The notes beneath the pieces are model-generated. The model did not search any database and was not told where the DNA came from. It worked only from the letters and a program-made list of their open reading frames with translations. Positions 17,056 to 25,833 of a DNA stretch of 64,000 nt are shown here, piece after piece. The stretch is from Pseudomonadota bacterium. Its GTDB lineage: Bacteria; Desulfobacterota; Desulfarculia; Desulfarculales; Desulfarculaceae. The stretch spans positions 120,682 to 184,681 of the forward strand of contig JAHIND010000002.1 in the NCBI GenBank assembly GCA_018896025.1, given 5' to 3'. The position numbers and the translations under genes are program-made. Numbering within the stretch: position 1 is the stretch's first letter; each line of letters opens with the position of its first letter.

Positions 17056-17081
17056 CGGGACGGCCGCCGTGGGCCGCCCCG
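17056..17081 (-). other. Intercistronic hairpin between dctP and dctQ (system 1)
   Basis: Bases 17072-17081 and 17056-17065 form a 10-bp stem with one wobble pair on the minus-strand transcript (CGGGGCGGCC, loop, GGCCGTCCCG). No T-run follows. Such hairpins often protect the upstream binding-protein message. Confidence 0.5.
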
Positions 17082-17093
17082 CTTGGGTATTTT

Positions 17094-18113
17094 TTACAAA
17101 GCGCCTTTTTTCTGCAGATAGGACTTCAGCAAGTCCACCAATTCCTTGCTCAGGGGAGTGGCCCCGCCAACCTTGTCCCAAAGGGGCATGCACATCTTGC
17201 GCACCTTGGCCACGTCGGCCTGGGAAAGCTCCATGACTTTGACGCCCTTGCCCTCGGACGCCTTCAGGGCGCTCTGGTCCCATTCGGGGCTCTTGAGGGA
17301 GGAAGCGTAGAAGGTCTCGATGCCCGCCTTGTTCAGCGCCGCCTGCAGCTCAGGCGTCAGGGACTTCCAGAAGTCCAGGTTGAGGTACAGGCCGGTAATA
17401 GCCGGGGTGTGGAAGCCGGGCAGGATGGCGTACTTGATCACCTCGTAGAGTTTGTAGGTGCTCAGGGTGTAGTAGGGGTAGACCACGCCGTCCACGGTGC
17501 CCCGTTGCAGGGACATGTAGATTTCCTTGGCGCTCAGGGAAACCGGGGACGCGCCCAGCAGCTTTACGATGGGGCCGTCCAGTCCCGGGGCCCGCATCTT
17601 CTTGCCCTTGAAGTCGTCCAGGTTGTTGACCGGGAAGTTGGTCATGCAGCCCATGGTGCCGGCCATGACCGGGAACAGGTACTGCACGTTTTGCTTCTGG
17701 GTGGCCTTGCGCATCAGGTCCAGGAAGCCACCGTTCACGTAGAGGTCGTAGGCCTCCTTGGGGTCGCGCCAGGTGAAGGGCAGCCACTCCACCTTGCCCT
17801 CCTTCAAGGTGCCGCCGTAATAGATCAGGGCGGAGACCAGTCCCTCCACCGTGCCCTTGCTCACGGAGTCGAAACCCTTTTTGGCGGAGACGAGCTGCCC
17901 CGGCCAAAAGAGCTTAATCTCCACTTGGCCCTTGGTGTACTCCTCGGCCTTGGCCACGAACTGCTTTATCATCTGCGGGACGTAGCTGGTCTCCGGGTAG
18001 ATGCACTGGATGCGCAAGGTGTATTTTTTGGCTGCGGCAAACCCGGGCGTGGCGGCCACGGCAAAAGCCATTGCCACGGCCAGCAAGCAGATGACCTTAC
18101 CCCATCTGGTCAT
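17094..18113 (-). CDS. dctP: TRAP transporter substrate-binding protein, system 1
   Basis: A 339-aa periplasmic protein. The signal peptide covers about residues 1-27 (MTRWGKVICLLAVAMAFAVA, then ATPGFAAA). The mature part begins with YTLRIQCIYPE and includes the family block GLDGPIVKLLGASPVSLSAKE, where DctP proteins place the Arg-carboxylate interaction. I chose the ATG at 18113 because GGGAGGAGGGAGA lies directly upstream; a longer in-frame reading from 18236 adds a non-signal extension. It is the first gene of the operon and is transcribed divergently from the GntR gene. An organic acid ligand is inferred from the family and the CoA ligase in the operon. Confidence 0.93.
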   Translation of the reverse strand: MTRWGKVICLLAVAMAFAVAATPGFAAAKKYTLRIQCIYPETSYVPQMIKQFVAKAEEYTKGQVEIKLFWPGQLVSAKKGFDSVSKGTVEGLVSALIYYGGTLKEGKVEWLPFTWRDPKEAYDLYVNGGFLDLMRKATQKQNVQYLFPVMAGTMGCMTNFPVNNLDDFKGKKMRAPGLDGPIVKLLGASPVSLSAKEIYMSLQRGTVDGVVYPYYTLSTYKLYEVIKYAILPGFHTPAITGLYLNLDFWKSLTPELQAALNKAGIETFYASSLKSPEWDQSALKASEGKGVKVMELSQADVAKVRKMCMPLWDKVGGATPLSKELVDLLKSYLQKKGAL

Positions 18114-18240
18114 GTCTCCCTCCTCCCTTAGGATTGACAAATCAAGCCTTACAAACAGTAAAAACGAGCCGTCGTTTTTTGGCCCTTCCATCGGAAACGA
18201 CAAAAACCTCCACCCCTGACGCCGCTCCCGGGTCAACTTC

Positions 18241-18440
18241 GCAGGTGTTGTATTATCAGTGGGTGTGCCGAGAGGGAAACTTATGACATAAAATTAATTT
18301 AATTTAAAATCATACTATCCGGCGTGTCAAGCCAAAATATATCCATTTTTTGAGTTTATTGTGAAGGCCTCTTTCAGGAAACAAGACGCAACTAAATTTT
18401 ATTTAATTTTAATTTCAATACGTTAAAATATGTCAACCGT
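18241..18440. promoter_or_regulatory. A+T-rich divergent control region between dctP and the GntR gene
   Basis: The 585-bp gap at 18114-18698 contains no supported gene. Its centre (about 18280-18440) is strikingly A+T rich compared with the surroundings, with runs such as AATTAATTTAATTTAAAAT and AATTTTATTTAATTTTAATT. The segment at 18411-18434 resembles one at 27951-27977 in front of the second TRAP operon (AATTTCAA, two or three variable bases, GTTA). This is the likely site for promoters and the GntR operator, but I cannot fix individual boxes. The rest of the gap (18441-18698) shows nothing I recognise. Confidence 0.45.
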
Positions 18441-18698
18441 GAGAGGGTCCACATGGCAATGGCTGAGCGCTCATCCCTGCGCGGCCGCTGGATCAAGCAC
18501 TTAATGACGCGAATACTATGGATAACTGGTTTTTTCGCTTGATTAACGCCGTTTTTCCATATAAATATAATCATATTTTAGGAGGCGCTCTCGCAAGACT
18601 GATTTCACCCTTGCGCGGCCGCCCCGAGAGATGAGCAAAGCATGAAAGCCCGCCCGAGCCCAGGGGCGGCCATCGTTTGCCGAGGATAACCAAGCAAG

Positions 18699-19373
18699 AT
18701 GCCATTCAAGCGCGGCGTGGTCATAGAAGAGGCCTACAACAAGATCAAGGAAATGATCTATTCCAACCAGTTGGCCCCTGGTCAAAAGATCATTTACACC
18801 GAACTTGCCAAGAAGCTCAAAATGAGCGTGACCCCCCTGATCCACGCCTTGAACCGGCTGGAGGCCTCGGACTTCGTCAGCTACGTCCCCAACAAGGGCT
18901 ACTTTTTAAACGAGATCACCGTGGAGGAGGCTTCCCAGCTCTACGAGGTGCGCGAAGCCCTGGAGTTGCACGCCCTGCCCAAGGTGATCGAGAACATCGC
19001 GCAAGTCCACCTGGACCAGATCAAGAAAGCCTCCAAAAAATACCGCCACCTGGGCCAGGTGCCCGCGGACCGCGACCTGTTCCTGGCCGACGCCCGCTTC
19101 CACCTACAGCTGGTGAAAATTTCGGGCAACGACATCCTGCACCGGATGCTCAAGGAAATATTCGAAAAGCTCTACTTGAAATACCCGCCGCAATACATGG
19201 ACACCGCTCGGCTCAAGGAGATCGCCTCCGAGCACCGCAGCCTGCTGCAATCCCTGGCCCGCCGGGACACCGTGGCTGCCACCGCCATCACCAAGCTGCA
19301 CATCGCCCAGGGCCGGGAGCGCATCCTGGGCTCCCTGCGCATACGCCAGCAGGAGATGCTGTCCCTGCCCTGA
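18699..19373 (+). CDS. GntR family regulator (FadR/FCD type)
   Basis: A 224-aa protein with an N-terminal winged helix, VVIEEAYNKIKEMIYSNQLA to LAKKLKMSVTPLIHALNRLE (about 8-60), and a helical FCD ligand domain from about residue 75 (LYEVREALELHALPKV). Asp and His residues such as those in DARFHLQLVKISGN and HRSLLQSL fit the FCD metal and ligand site. It is divergent from the ten-gene TRAP/BKACE operon and is probably its ligand-responsive repressor, with an acyl-CoA or the imported acid as effector; that is inference from position. Confidence 0.9.
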   Translation: MPFKRGVVIEEAYNKIKEMIYSNQLAPGQKIIYTELAKKLKMSVTPLIHALNRLEASDFVSYVPNKGYFLNEITVEEASQLYEVREALELHALPKVIENIAQVHLDQIKKASKKYRHLGQVPADRDLFLADARFHLQLVKISGNDILHRMLKEIFEKLYLKYPPQYMDTARLKEIASEHRSLLQSLARRDTVAATAITKLHIAQGRERILGSLRIRQQEMLSLP

Positions 19374-19483
19374 CCCTCGCTTAGCTCAAGCCGCCGTCCC
19401 GCTCCCCTCCGCCCTTCCCCTGGGCCGGCCTTTTTGGCATCATGGGGCCTGCGTCAAACCGGGTGCCGAACTAGCGAGGGGTG

Positions 19484-20095
19484 ATGGACAAGACCGACAA
19501 GCTGAACCTGTTTTATCTGCTCAGTTTCCTGGCCCTGCTGCTGTGGTCGGGGATCAAGCCCTACGACCGCTTCACCTGGTTTTTGGAGGTGCTCCCGGCG
19601 CTCATGGGCCTGGCCGCCCTGGCCCTCACCTACGGCCGCTTCCGCCTCACCCGCCTGGTTTATCTGCTCATCTGGCTCCACGCCATCGTCCTGCTGGTCG
19701 GCGGGCACTACACCTACGCTCGCGTGCCCCTGTTCGACTGGCTGAGCCAGGCCCTTGACCTGGGGCGCAACAACTATGACAAGCTGGGGCACCTGGCCCA
19801 GGGCTTCATCCCGGCCATGGTGACCAGGGAGGTGCTGTTGCGAAACCGGGTGGTGACCCGGCGGGGCTGGCTGGCTTTTCTGGTGGTGTGCGTGTGCCTG
19901 GCGGTCAGCGCCTTTTACGAACTCATAGAATGGTGGACTGCGGCGCTCACCGGGGCCGCGGCCGAGGATTTCCTGGGCACCCAGGGCTACGTGTGGGACA
20001 CCCAAAGCGACATGGCCCTTTGCCTGCTGGGCTCCCTGCTGGCCCTGGCCTTCTTGTCGCGCCTGCACGACCGCCAAATGGCCGCCCTGCCCTGA
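19484..20095 (+). CDS. YjdF/DUF2238 family membrane protein
   Basis: A 203-aa integral membrane protein with about six helices. The signature NNYDKLGHLAQGFIPAMVTR, followed by YELIEWW and the acidic LGTQGYVWDTQSDMALCLLG, matches the DUF2238 (E. coli YjdF) family, whose function is unknown. I prefer the ATG at 19484 to the GTG just before it, because GAGG ends 5 bases upstream. It converges with the symporter gene, and no neighbour suggests a role. Confidence 0.85.
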   Translation: MDKTDKLNLFYLLSFLALLLWSGIKPYDRFTWFLEVLPALMGLAALALTYGRFRLTRLVYLLIWLHAIVLLVGGHYTYARVPLFDWLSQALDLGRNNYDKLGHLAQGFIPAMVTREVLLRNRVVTRRGWLAFLVVCVCLAVSAFYELIEWWTAALTGAAAEDFLGTQGYVWDTQSDMALCLLGSLLALAFLSRLHDRQMAALP

Positions 20096-20111
20096 GCCGG
20101 GACGCGGCCCC

Positions 20112-21485
20112 CTACTTGGCGCGGGAGAAGCTCACTCCCAGCAAGAACACCAGGGCGTTGCAGCCCACCCCCACGATCAGGCCGTCCACTCCGGCCGGCG
20201 CGCCCAGACCCACGTTCCAAAACACCGTGCCCCCCAGGCCCGCCACGGCGGCGGCCAGGAACACGCCGCCGCTGGCCCTGGTCCCGAAGAAGGCGGCCAC
20301 CAGGGGCGGCAGAATCACCGGGGCCCAGAAGTTGTAGGCGTAGAGCAGGATGCCCAACACGCTCTTGATGCTTATGGCGAAGATAATGGCCAGGATGCCG
20401 GTTATCAGGTTGGCCCCCTTGGCCAGCAGCAACTGCCCACGCTCGCTCATGGGTTTGCGCATGGCCGGGAGCACCACGTCGCTGGTCAGGCACACCGCCG
20501 CGCCGTTCAAGAAAGAGTCGGCCGAGGACATCACCACCGCGATGATTCCAGCCACCACCAGGCCCCGCAGGCCTATGGGCAAGGCCTGCTGCACCAGGTA
20601 GGGCATGGCCAGGTTGGGGTCCAGGTTGGGGGCCAGGCTAAGCGCCACCAAGCCGATGCCGCCGGAAATGGCGAAAAAGGGAATGGAGAACAAGCCGCTC
20701 CACAGGGTGCCACGGACAGTGTGACCGGCAGTGCGGCCGATCATCAGGCGTTGCACATAGGGCGGCACCAGGGTTTCGCCCAGCAAAAAAGTGAGGAACA
20801 GGGATATGAAGGCCCAGGGGCCCATGGTGCCCAGCAGGGTCAGGTGGTCCGCCGGGACCGCGTCGGCCACGGCCCGCCAACCCCCGGCCATGTCCAGGCC
20901 CAGGATCAGGGTCAGGGGGATACCTATCCCCAGCACGATGAACTGCAGGATGTCGGTGAACACCACCGCGCGCATGCCGCCCACCGTGGAGTAGGCGATG
21001 GCGATGCTGCAACCGATGAGGATGCCCACCAGGTAGTCCACCCCCAGGAACAGGTTGAACACGTAGCCCATGGCTCCCACCTGGGCCCCCATGATCCCGG
21101 CGCAGAGCATCACCCCGAACACGCCGGTGACCATTTGGCCCGGCTTGCCGTAGGCGTGGCCCATGATGCCACCCACGCTGATGGCCTCGGGGAACCTTTT
21201 CATGCGCGGCGCGATGACCGTGGCCACCAGGAGTTCCTTGAGGCTGAAGCCCCACAGGGCGAAGATGTTCACCACCCCCACCAGGAACACCTTTTCGGCG
21301 TTGCCCATGGTGAAGCCGCCGCCGATGAACGAGGCCGACAGGGTGGCGAAGATGACCCAAGAGCCGAACTGCCGCCCGGCCACGGAAAAATGCTCCAATT
21401 TGGTCACGCCGCGGCCGGCCCACAGGCCCACCACCAGCACGGCCAGCAGGCTGGCCCCCAGGATCATATGGTCTATCAGAGTCAT
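20112..21485 (-). CDS. Sodium:solute symporter (SSS family)
   Basis: A 457-aa polytopic protein with about 12-13 helices. LEHFSVAGRQFGSWVIFATL with SASFIGGGFTMG is the helix 1-2 region, and IIAVVMSSADSFLNGAAV carries the SSADS sodium-site segment typical of SSS transporters. It is the last gene of the group that starts at 27471 and follows a 28-codon ORF by 125 bp. The solute is unknown. Confidence 0.92.
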   Translation of the reverse strand: MTLIDHMILGASLLAVLVVGLWAGRGVTKLEHFSVAGRQFGSWVIFATLSASFIGGGFTMGNAEKVFLVGVVNIFALWGFSLKELLVATVIAPRMKRFPEAISVGGIMGHAYGKPGQMVTGVFGVMLCAGIMGAQVGAMGYVFNLFLGVDYLVGILIGCSIAIAYSTVGGMRAVVFTDILQFIVLGIGIPLTLILGLDMAGGWRAVADAVPADHLTLLGTMGPWAFISLFLTFLLGETLVPPYVQRLMIGRTAGHTVRGTLWSGLFSIPFFAISGGIGLVALSLAPNLDPNLAMPYLVQQALPIGLRGLVVAGIIAVVMSSADSFLNGAAVCLTSDVVLPAMRKPMSERGQLLLAKGANLITGILAIIFAISIKSVLGILLYAYNFWAPVILPPLVAAFFGTRASGGVFLAAAVAGLGGTVFWNVGLGAPAGVDGLIVGVGCNALVFLLGVSFSRAK

Positions 21486-21610
21486 TTCACATCGCTTTTA
21501 AAATGGTTGCACATCAAAAGGACGAACAAGGCGCAATGAGGAAGAAAGCAGGCAACGGCATCTTATTGACGCCTTGCCAGTACAGCCGGATTTTTCCATG
21601 ACTGAAGGAT

Positions 21611-21697
21611 TTAGTCAATGAAGGGGAATTTCGATGCCCCACAGCCGTAAGTGGCGGCGGCATTGGTCAGGCTTGCTGGTACGGGCAGGAGAGTCAT
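21611..21697 (-). CDS. Candidate 28-aa peptide with a perfect ribosome binding site
   Basis: A short ORF from ATG 21697 to TAA 21611. It starts MTLLPVPASLTNAAAT and ends YGCGASKFPFID. AAGGAGGT (minus strand, 21713-21706) lies 8 bases before the ATG, the best Shine-Dalgarno sequence in this region, in a 387-bp gap otherwise without a gene. The peptide has one Cys in a Gly-Cys-Gly context and an aromatic, acidic C-terminus. It could be a regulatory leader peptide for the symporter, a small membrane-protein partner, or a modified-peptide precursor. No maturation gene adjoins it, so none of these is established. Confidence 0.5.
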   Translation of the reverse strand: MTLLPVPASLTNAAATYGCGASKFPFID

Positions 21698-21873
21698 GAC
21701 CTGAAACCTCCTTGTATATCGACAAAATTGGTGGTCGCCTGGAGCGCTCCATTGGGCGGACAAAGGTACAATCACCGGGCCACTCGCGCAGCCCGCGCCG
21801 GAGCAGGAGCAGACATGTACCCCAGTCCGGGCGAGCCGGGCCAAGAGGCGTCTTATGCCTGGGAAGGCCGGTA

Positions 21874-22266
21874 TCAGACCAGTTGGACGAACTCCACCAC
21901 GTTGCCGTCCGGGTCGTGGACCATGGCGATGCGCACCCCTGGGCGAATCTCCACGGGCTTGATCTCAAAGGTGACGCCCAGGGCGGCCAGCTTTTCGCAG
22001 ACCTCGTCCAGGTTGGTGATGACGAAAGTGACGTAGCGCAACCCCAGGCTGGCGGTGAGGCCCTTGGGACCGGCGGAAACCGGGTCGGCCGGGTCGATCA
22101 GCTTGAAATCGCTGGTGCCGTAGCGGAGCCGGTGCAGGGTCCCAAAGCCCACGGCATTGCTGCCCACGTAGGTTAGGCCCAGGGTGTCGCGGTAAAAGGC
22201 CAGGCTGGCTTCTATGTCGCTGACCACCACTCCCAAATCAAGGCTGTCCTTGGCTGGCTTCAACAT
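21874..22266 (-). CDS. VOC family protein 2
   Basis: A 130-aa single VOC module pair. SLDLGVVVSDIEASLAFYRD is the first beta-alpha unit and IAMVHDPDGNVVEFVQLV is the classic C-terminal metal-binding strand with its Glu. The His typical of the first position is replaced by Asp in LDLGV. The length is standard for methylmalonyl-CoA epimerase- or glyoxalase-like proteins. It lies between the thioesterase and the 28-aa ORF on the same strand. Confidence 0.85.
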   Translation of the reverse strand: MLKPAKDSLDLGVVVSDIEASLAFYRDTLGLTYVGSNAVGFGTLHRLRYGTSDFKLIDPADPVSAGPKGLTASLGLRYVTFVITNLDEVCEKLAALGVTFEIKPVEIRPGVRIAMVHDPDGNVVEFVQLV

Positions 22267-22452
22267 CGACGGCTCTCCTTTGCGTGAAATTAAAGTGCGG
22301 CCGAACCAGGGGCCCGGCCTTGGGCTGCGGGCCTAATCATAACCCAAAACCGGTCCGCCACGGCCAGGGAATATCCCGCCGGGGCCGATAAATCAGCCGC
22401 AAAACCATGGTCATATGCTTGGGGAAAGCCGGGGCCGCATGCCCGCGCAGAG

Positions 22453-22875
22453 TCAGCGGGCGCTTTGTTCCAGGGCCTGGTACACATCGGCCGGGATGTC
22501 GCGGGCGTGGAAGCGCTCCGGGTCGCTCACGTCCAGGCAGATGCGCTTTTCTTGGCCCTTGACCATAACCTCGCCCGAGGCGACGTCGATGATCAGGTTG
22601 TCCAGGGTCACCGTCTTGGCGGCCAGATCGGACACGCTGGTGTCGATGCGTATGCGTTGGTGGTAGCGGCCGGAGGAGAGGTACTCCGAGGAGGTGCCCA
22701 CCAGGCCGAAGCAGATGCTCCGCTCCTGCCACAGGCGGCCCAGGTTGAAGCCCAGGGCCTCGAAGAACAAGTGGCCCGAGGCGTCGATCCACTCGTAGAA
22801 GCGGGGGTAGAACACGATGCCCAGGGAGTCCAGGTCCCCCCACATGATTTTGCGCTCCACACTGTTCACCAACAT
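22453..22875 (-). CDS. 4HBT-family acyl-CoA thioesterase
   Basis: A 140-aa hot-dog-fold protein. WGDLDSLGIVFYPRFYEWID near the N-terminus is the 4-hydroxybenzoyl-CoA thioesterase signature, with the catalytic Asp in WGDLD. FEALGF follows, as is usual. It would release a free acid from a CoA ester, possibly recycling CoA when the neighbouring ligase over-activates substrate. It is 47 bp downstream of the ligase gene. Confidence 0.9.
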   Translation of the reverse strand: MLVNSVERKIMWGDLDSLGIVFYPRFYEWIDASGHLFFEALGFNLGRLWQERSICFGLVGTSSEYLSSGRYHQRIRIDTSVSDLAAKTVTLDNLIIDVASGEVMVKGQEKRICLDVSDPERFHARDIPADVYQALEQSAR

Positions 22876-22922
22876 TCATCCACTCCCCGGCTGCCTCCGG
22901 CCCCCCGGCCGAAGCGGTCGGC

Positions 22923-24470
22923 CTAGTTGGACTGGAGGAATTTGTCGCGCACCACTCTTTTTAAGAGCTTACCGGTGGGGCTTTTGGGAAGCGAGTCCCA
23001 AAATTCCACGGTCTTGGGCTTCTTGTAAGAGGCCAGGTTTTGTTTGCAGAAATCGATGATCTCCTGAGCCTCCACCTTGACCCCGTTCTTGAGCACCACG
23101 ATGGCCTTGACCGATTCACCCCAATGGGGATCAGGCACCCCGATGACCATGGCTTCGCGCACCTGGGGATGCTGGTAGAGCACCTCCTCGATCTCCCGTG
23201 GGTAGATGTTCTTGCCGCCGCTGATGATCATGTCGCCCTTGCGGTCCACGATGAAGATGAAGCCCTCCTCGTCGCGGCGGGCGAAGTCGCCGGTGTGCAG
23301 CCAGCCACCCTTCATGGTGGCCGCGCTCTCTTCGGGCAGCTCCCAATAGCCGCCCACCGTGGTCTCGCTGCGCACCACCAGCTCCCCCACCTGGCCGGGG
23401 GCCACTTCCTTGCCGGTCTCGTCCACCACCATGGCATCGAAGATGAGCACCGGCCGCCCGCAGGAGGCCAGGCGCTCCACCTCATGGGGCGCGCCCTCCA
23501 GCACATGGTCCTCGGGCCGGAGGATGGTGGTCATGGGGCCGGTCTCGGTCTGGCCGTAGAACTGCATAAAACCGCACTTGAAGCGGCCCATGGCCTTTTT
23601 GAGCAGCTCCACCGGCATGGGCGCGGCGGCGTAGAGGATAAGGCGCAGGGCGCTGAGGTCGTAGGTCTCGATGTCCTTGTTCTCCAGCATGCTGCTGATC
23701 ATGGTAGGCACGAACTGGCAGATGGTGATGCGGTGTTTGGAGAGCAAATCCAGTACCTGGGCCGGGTCGAAGCTGCCCTCCCGGCGCAGCACAAAGGTGT
23801 TGCCCAGCATCAGGTGGCAGAAACGGTCCTCAAAGGTGACGTGGTAAAAGGGGAACAAGATCAGCACCCGGTCGTCCGGGCGCACCCCCACCTCGATGGC
23901 CGCGCTCATGGCGTTGAGGCAGTTGTGGTGGTGGGTCCTGAGCGCCCCCTTGGGCCTGCCGGTGGTGCCGGAGGTTAGGAAGATACTCATCAGGTCGTCG
24001 CCCCTCACCTCCACCTGGGGCTCGGCCTCGCTGCCCCCGTCCATGAGTGCCTCGTACTCCAGGTGCCCCGGCGCGGGCTCCCCGCCCAGACACACGGCGG
24101 TCTCCGGGGAGGGATGGCGATCCATCACCTCCAGGACCAACTCCTGGAAGTCCTTGTGGTAGACGATGAAGCGGGGCTTCATGTAGGCCATGATCTGGTT
24201 CAGCTCGCCCAGGCGCAGCAGGTTGTTGATGGGCACCAGCACCCCGCCGGACTTGCATAGGGCCAGGTAGATCTCGAAGAACTCAATGCAGTTGTTGGTG
24301 AGCACCGCCACCCGGTCGCCCTTGACCAGCCCCCGGCCCATGAGGGCGTTGGCCAGCCGGTTCACCCGGCGGTTCAGCTCGCCGTAGGTCAGGGAGGCCT
24401 CCCCCATTATCAGCGCGGGCTTGTCCGGCACCCGGCCTGCGGTCCTGCGCAGCATGTCTCCCATGTTCAT
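22923..24470 (-). CDS. AMP-forming acyl-CoA synthetase 2
   Basis: A 515-aa ANL-superfamily ligase with FLTSGTTGRPKGALRTHH (about 170-187), FYGQTETGPMTT near residue 300, TGDFARRDEEGFIFIVDRKG and the C-terminal catalytic Lys in KSPTGKLLKRVVRD. It is full length. Position directly after a TRAP transporter (42 bp) suggests that it activates the imported acid. It is clearly distinct from the ligase at 10852-12387. Confidence 0.93.
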   Translation of the reverse strand: MNMGDMLRRTAGRVPDKPALIMGEASLTYGELNRRVNRLANALMGRGLVKGDRVAVLTNNCIEFFEIYLALCKSGGVLVPINNLLRLGELNQIMAYMKPRFIVYHKDFQELVLEVMDRHPSPETAVCLGGEPAPGHLEYEALMDGGSEAEPQVEVRGDDLMSIFLTSGTTGRPKGALRTHHHNCLNAMSAAIEVGVRPDDRVLILFPFYHVTFEDRFCHLMLGNTFVLRREGSFDPAQVLDLLSKHRITICQFVPTMISSMLENKDIETYDLSALRLILYAAAPMPVELLKKAMGRFKCGFMQFYGQTETGPMTTILRPEDHVLEGAPHEVERLASCGRPVLIFDAMVVDETGKEVAPGQVGELVVRSETTVGGYWELPEESAATMKGGWLHTGDFARRDEEGFIFIVDRKGDMIISGGKNIYPREIEEVLYQHPQVREAMVIGVPDPHWGESVKAIVVLKNGVKVEAQEIIDFCKQNLASYKKPKTVEFWDSLPKSPTGKLLKRVVRDKFLQSN

Positions 24471-24512
24471 GTGCTCTACTCCACTGAGGCGAGTTGATTA
24501 ATCCAGGCCGGG

Positions 24513-25826
24513 TCAGTGCATGATGTGCTCCGGCAGCAGCAAGACGATCACCGGGAAGGCCATCATCAGGGCGATGGCGATCATGTCGATGACCACGAAG
24601 GGGATGGTGGAGCGGATAATCTCGCCCATGGAGATTTTTTCCGGGGCCACCCCCCGCATGACGAAAAGGAGGAACCCGAAGGGCGGCGTCTTCATGGCCA
24701 CCTCCAGGTTGACCAGCATGATGATCACGAACAACACCTCGTTGATGCCCAGGGCCTTCACCAGGGGCATGAAGATGGGCAGGGTGATCATCATGATGGA
24801 AATCTGCTCCATGAAGGTGCCCAGCACCAGGAGCACCAGTTGCATGGCGATCATCAGGAAGATGGGATGCAGGGGCAGGCCGGATACGAACTCCACCAGG
24901 CCCGAGGTGGCCCCGGTGTAGGCCAATAGCTGGCTGAAGGCCAACGAGCCGGTGAGGATGGTGAACATCATCACCGCGATCTTGAGGGTGCCCACCAGGG
25001 ACTTCTTGATGACCTCGTAGGTCAGGCGGCGGTACACGGCGCAGAGGATCACCACCGACATGGCCCCCATGGCCGCCGACTCGGTGGGGGTGGCCACCCC
25101 CAGGAAGATGAGCCCCACCACCACGAACACCACCCCGGACATGGGCAGCAGGTACTTGAAGGACACGGCCAGCTTTTTGCTGAGCGGTATGGGCTCGGGC
25201 TGGTAGCTGGGGGCTATCTCGGGGTTGAAGTAGCAACGTCCCACGATATAGAGCACGTAGAGCGCGGCCAGCAGCAGGCCGGGCAAGAGCCCGCCCACCA
25301 GGACCTTGCCCACCGAGACCTGGGCGATGGAGGCCAGGATCACCGCCAGAGCGCTGGGGGGGATGATCATGGCCAACCCGCCGCTCATGCACGAGCCTAT
25401 GCTGATGGCCGGCTTGTAGCCCCGGCGCTCCATCTCCGGGATCATGATGGAGCCCAGCATGGCGGTGGTGCCCATGCTCGACCCGCTGAGGCAGGAGAAC
25501 ATGGTGCCCGCCCCCAGGGTGACCAGGCTGAGCCTGCCCGGCAGCCGCCCCAGCCAGGAGTCCACGATGTCGATGGCCTTGAGCGCCAGCTTGGAGTGCA
25601 GCAGCAGTTCGCCCATGAGCACGAACAGGGCCACGGGCAACAGGGAGAACATGGTCACCGAGCTGTAGATGCTGTCCACCAGCTGCTCCAGCCCGGACAG
25701 ACCGCCCCACAGACAGTAGGCCCCGATCAGGTTGATCACCAGGAAGCTGAACGCCACCGGCAGGCCGGTGGCCAGGATCGCCAAGAGTCCGCCCAAAATC
25801 AGGGCCAGGGTCCACCACCAGTCCAT
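24513..25826 (-). CDS. dctM: TRAP transporter large membrane subunit, system 2
   Basis: A 437-aa DctM-type channel subunit with about 12 hydrophobic helices. CLSGSSMGTTAMLGSIMIPE and GLAMIIPPSALAVILASIAQ are family blocks. It lies 7 bp after dctQ of the same system. The pair differs in sequence throughout from system 1, so this is a separate transporter and not a recent duplicate. Confidence 0.94.
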   Translation of the reverse strand: MDWWWTLALILGGLLAILATGLPVAFSFLVINLIGAYCLWGGLSGLEQLVDSIYSSVTMFSLLPVALFVLMGELLLHSKLALKAIDIVDSWLGRLPGRLSLVTLGAGTMFSCLSGSSMGTTAMLGSIMIPEMERRGYKPAISIGSCMSGGLAMIIPPSALAVILASIAQVSVGKVLVGGLLPGLLLAALYVLYIVGRCYFNPEIAPSYQPEPIPLSKKLAVSFKYLLPMSGVVFVVVGLIFLGVATPTESAAMGAMSVVILCAVYRRLTYEVIKKSLVGTLKIAVMMFTILTGSLAFSQLLAYTGATSGLVEFVSGLPLHPIFLMIAMQLVLLVLGTFMEQISIMMITLPIFMPLVKALGINEVLFVIIMLVNLEVAMKTPPFGFLLFVMRGVAPEKISMGEIIRSTIPFVVIDMIAIALMMAFPVIVLLLPEHIMH

Positions 25827-25833
25827 ATCTACC

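Noticed and set aside
21541..21600. A second minus-strand short ORF (start near 21600) before the symporter
   Set aside because: No ribosome binding site and a Ser/Cys/Leu composition without pattern.
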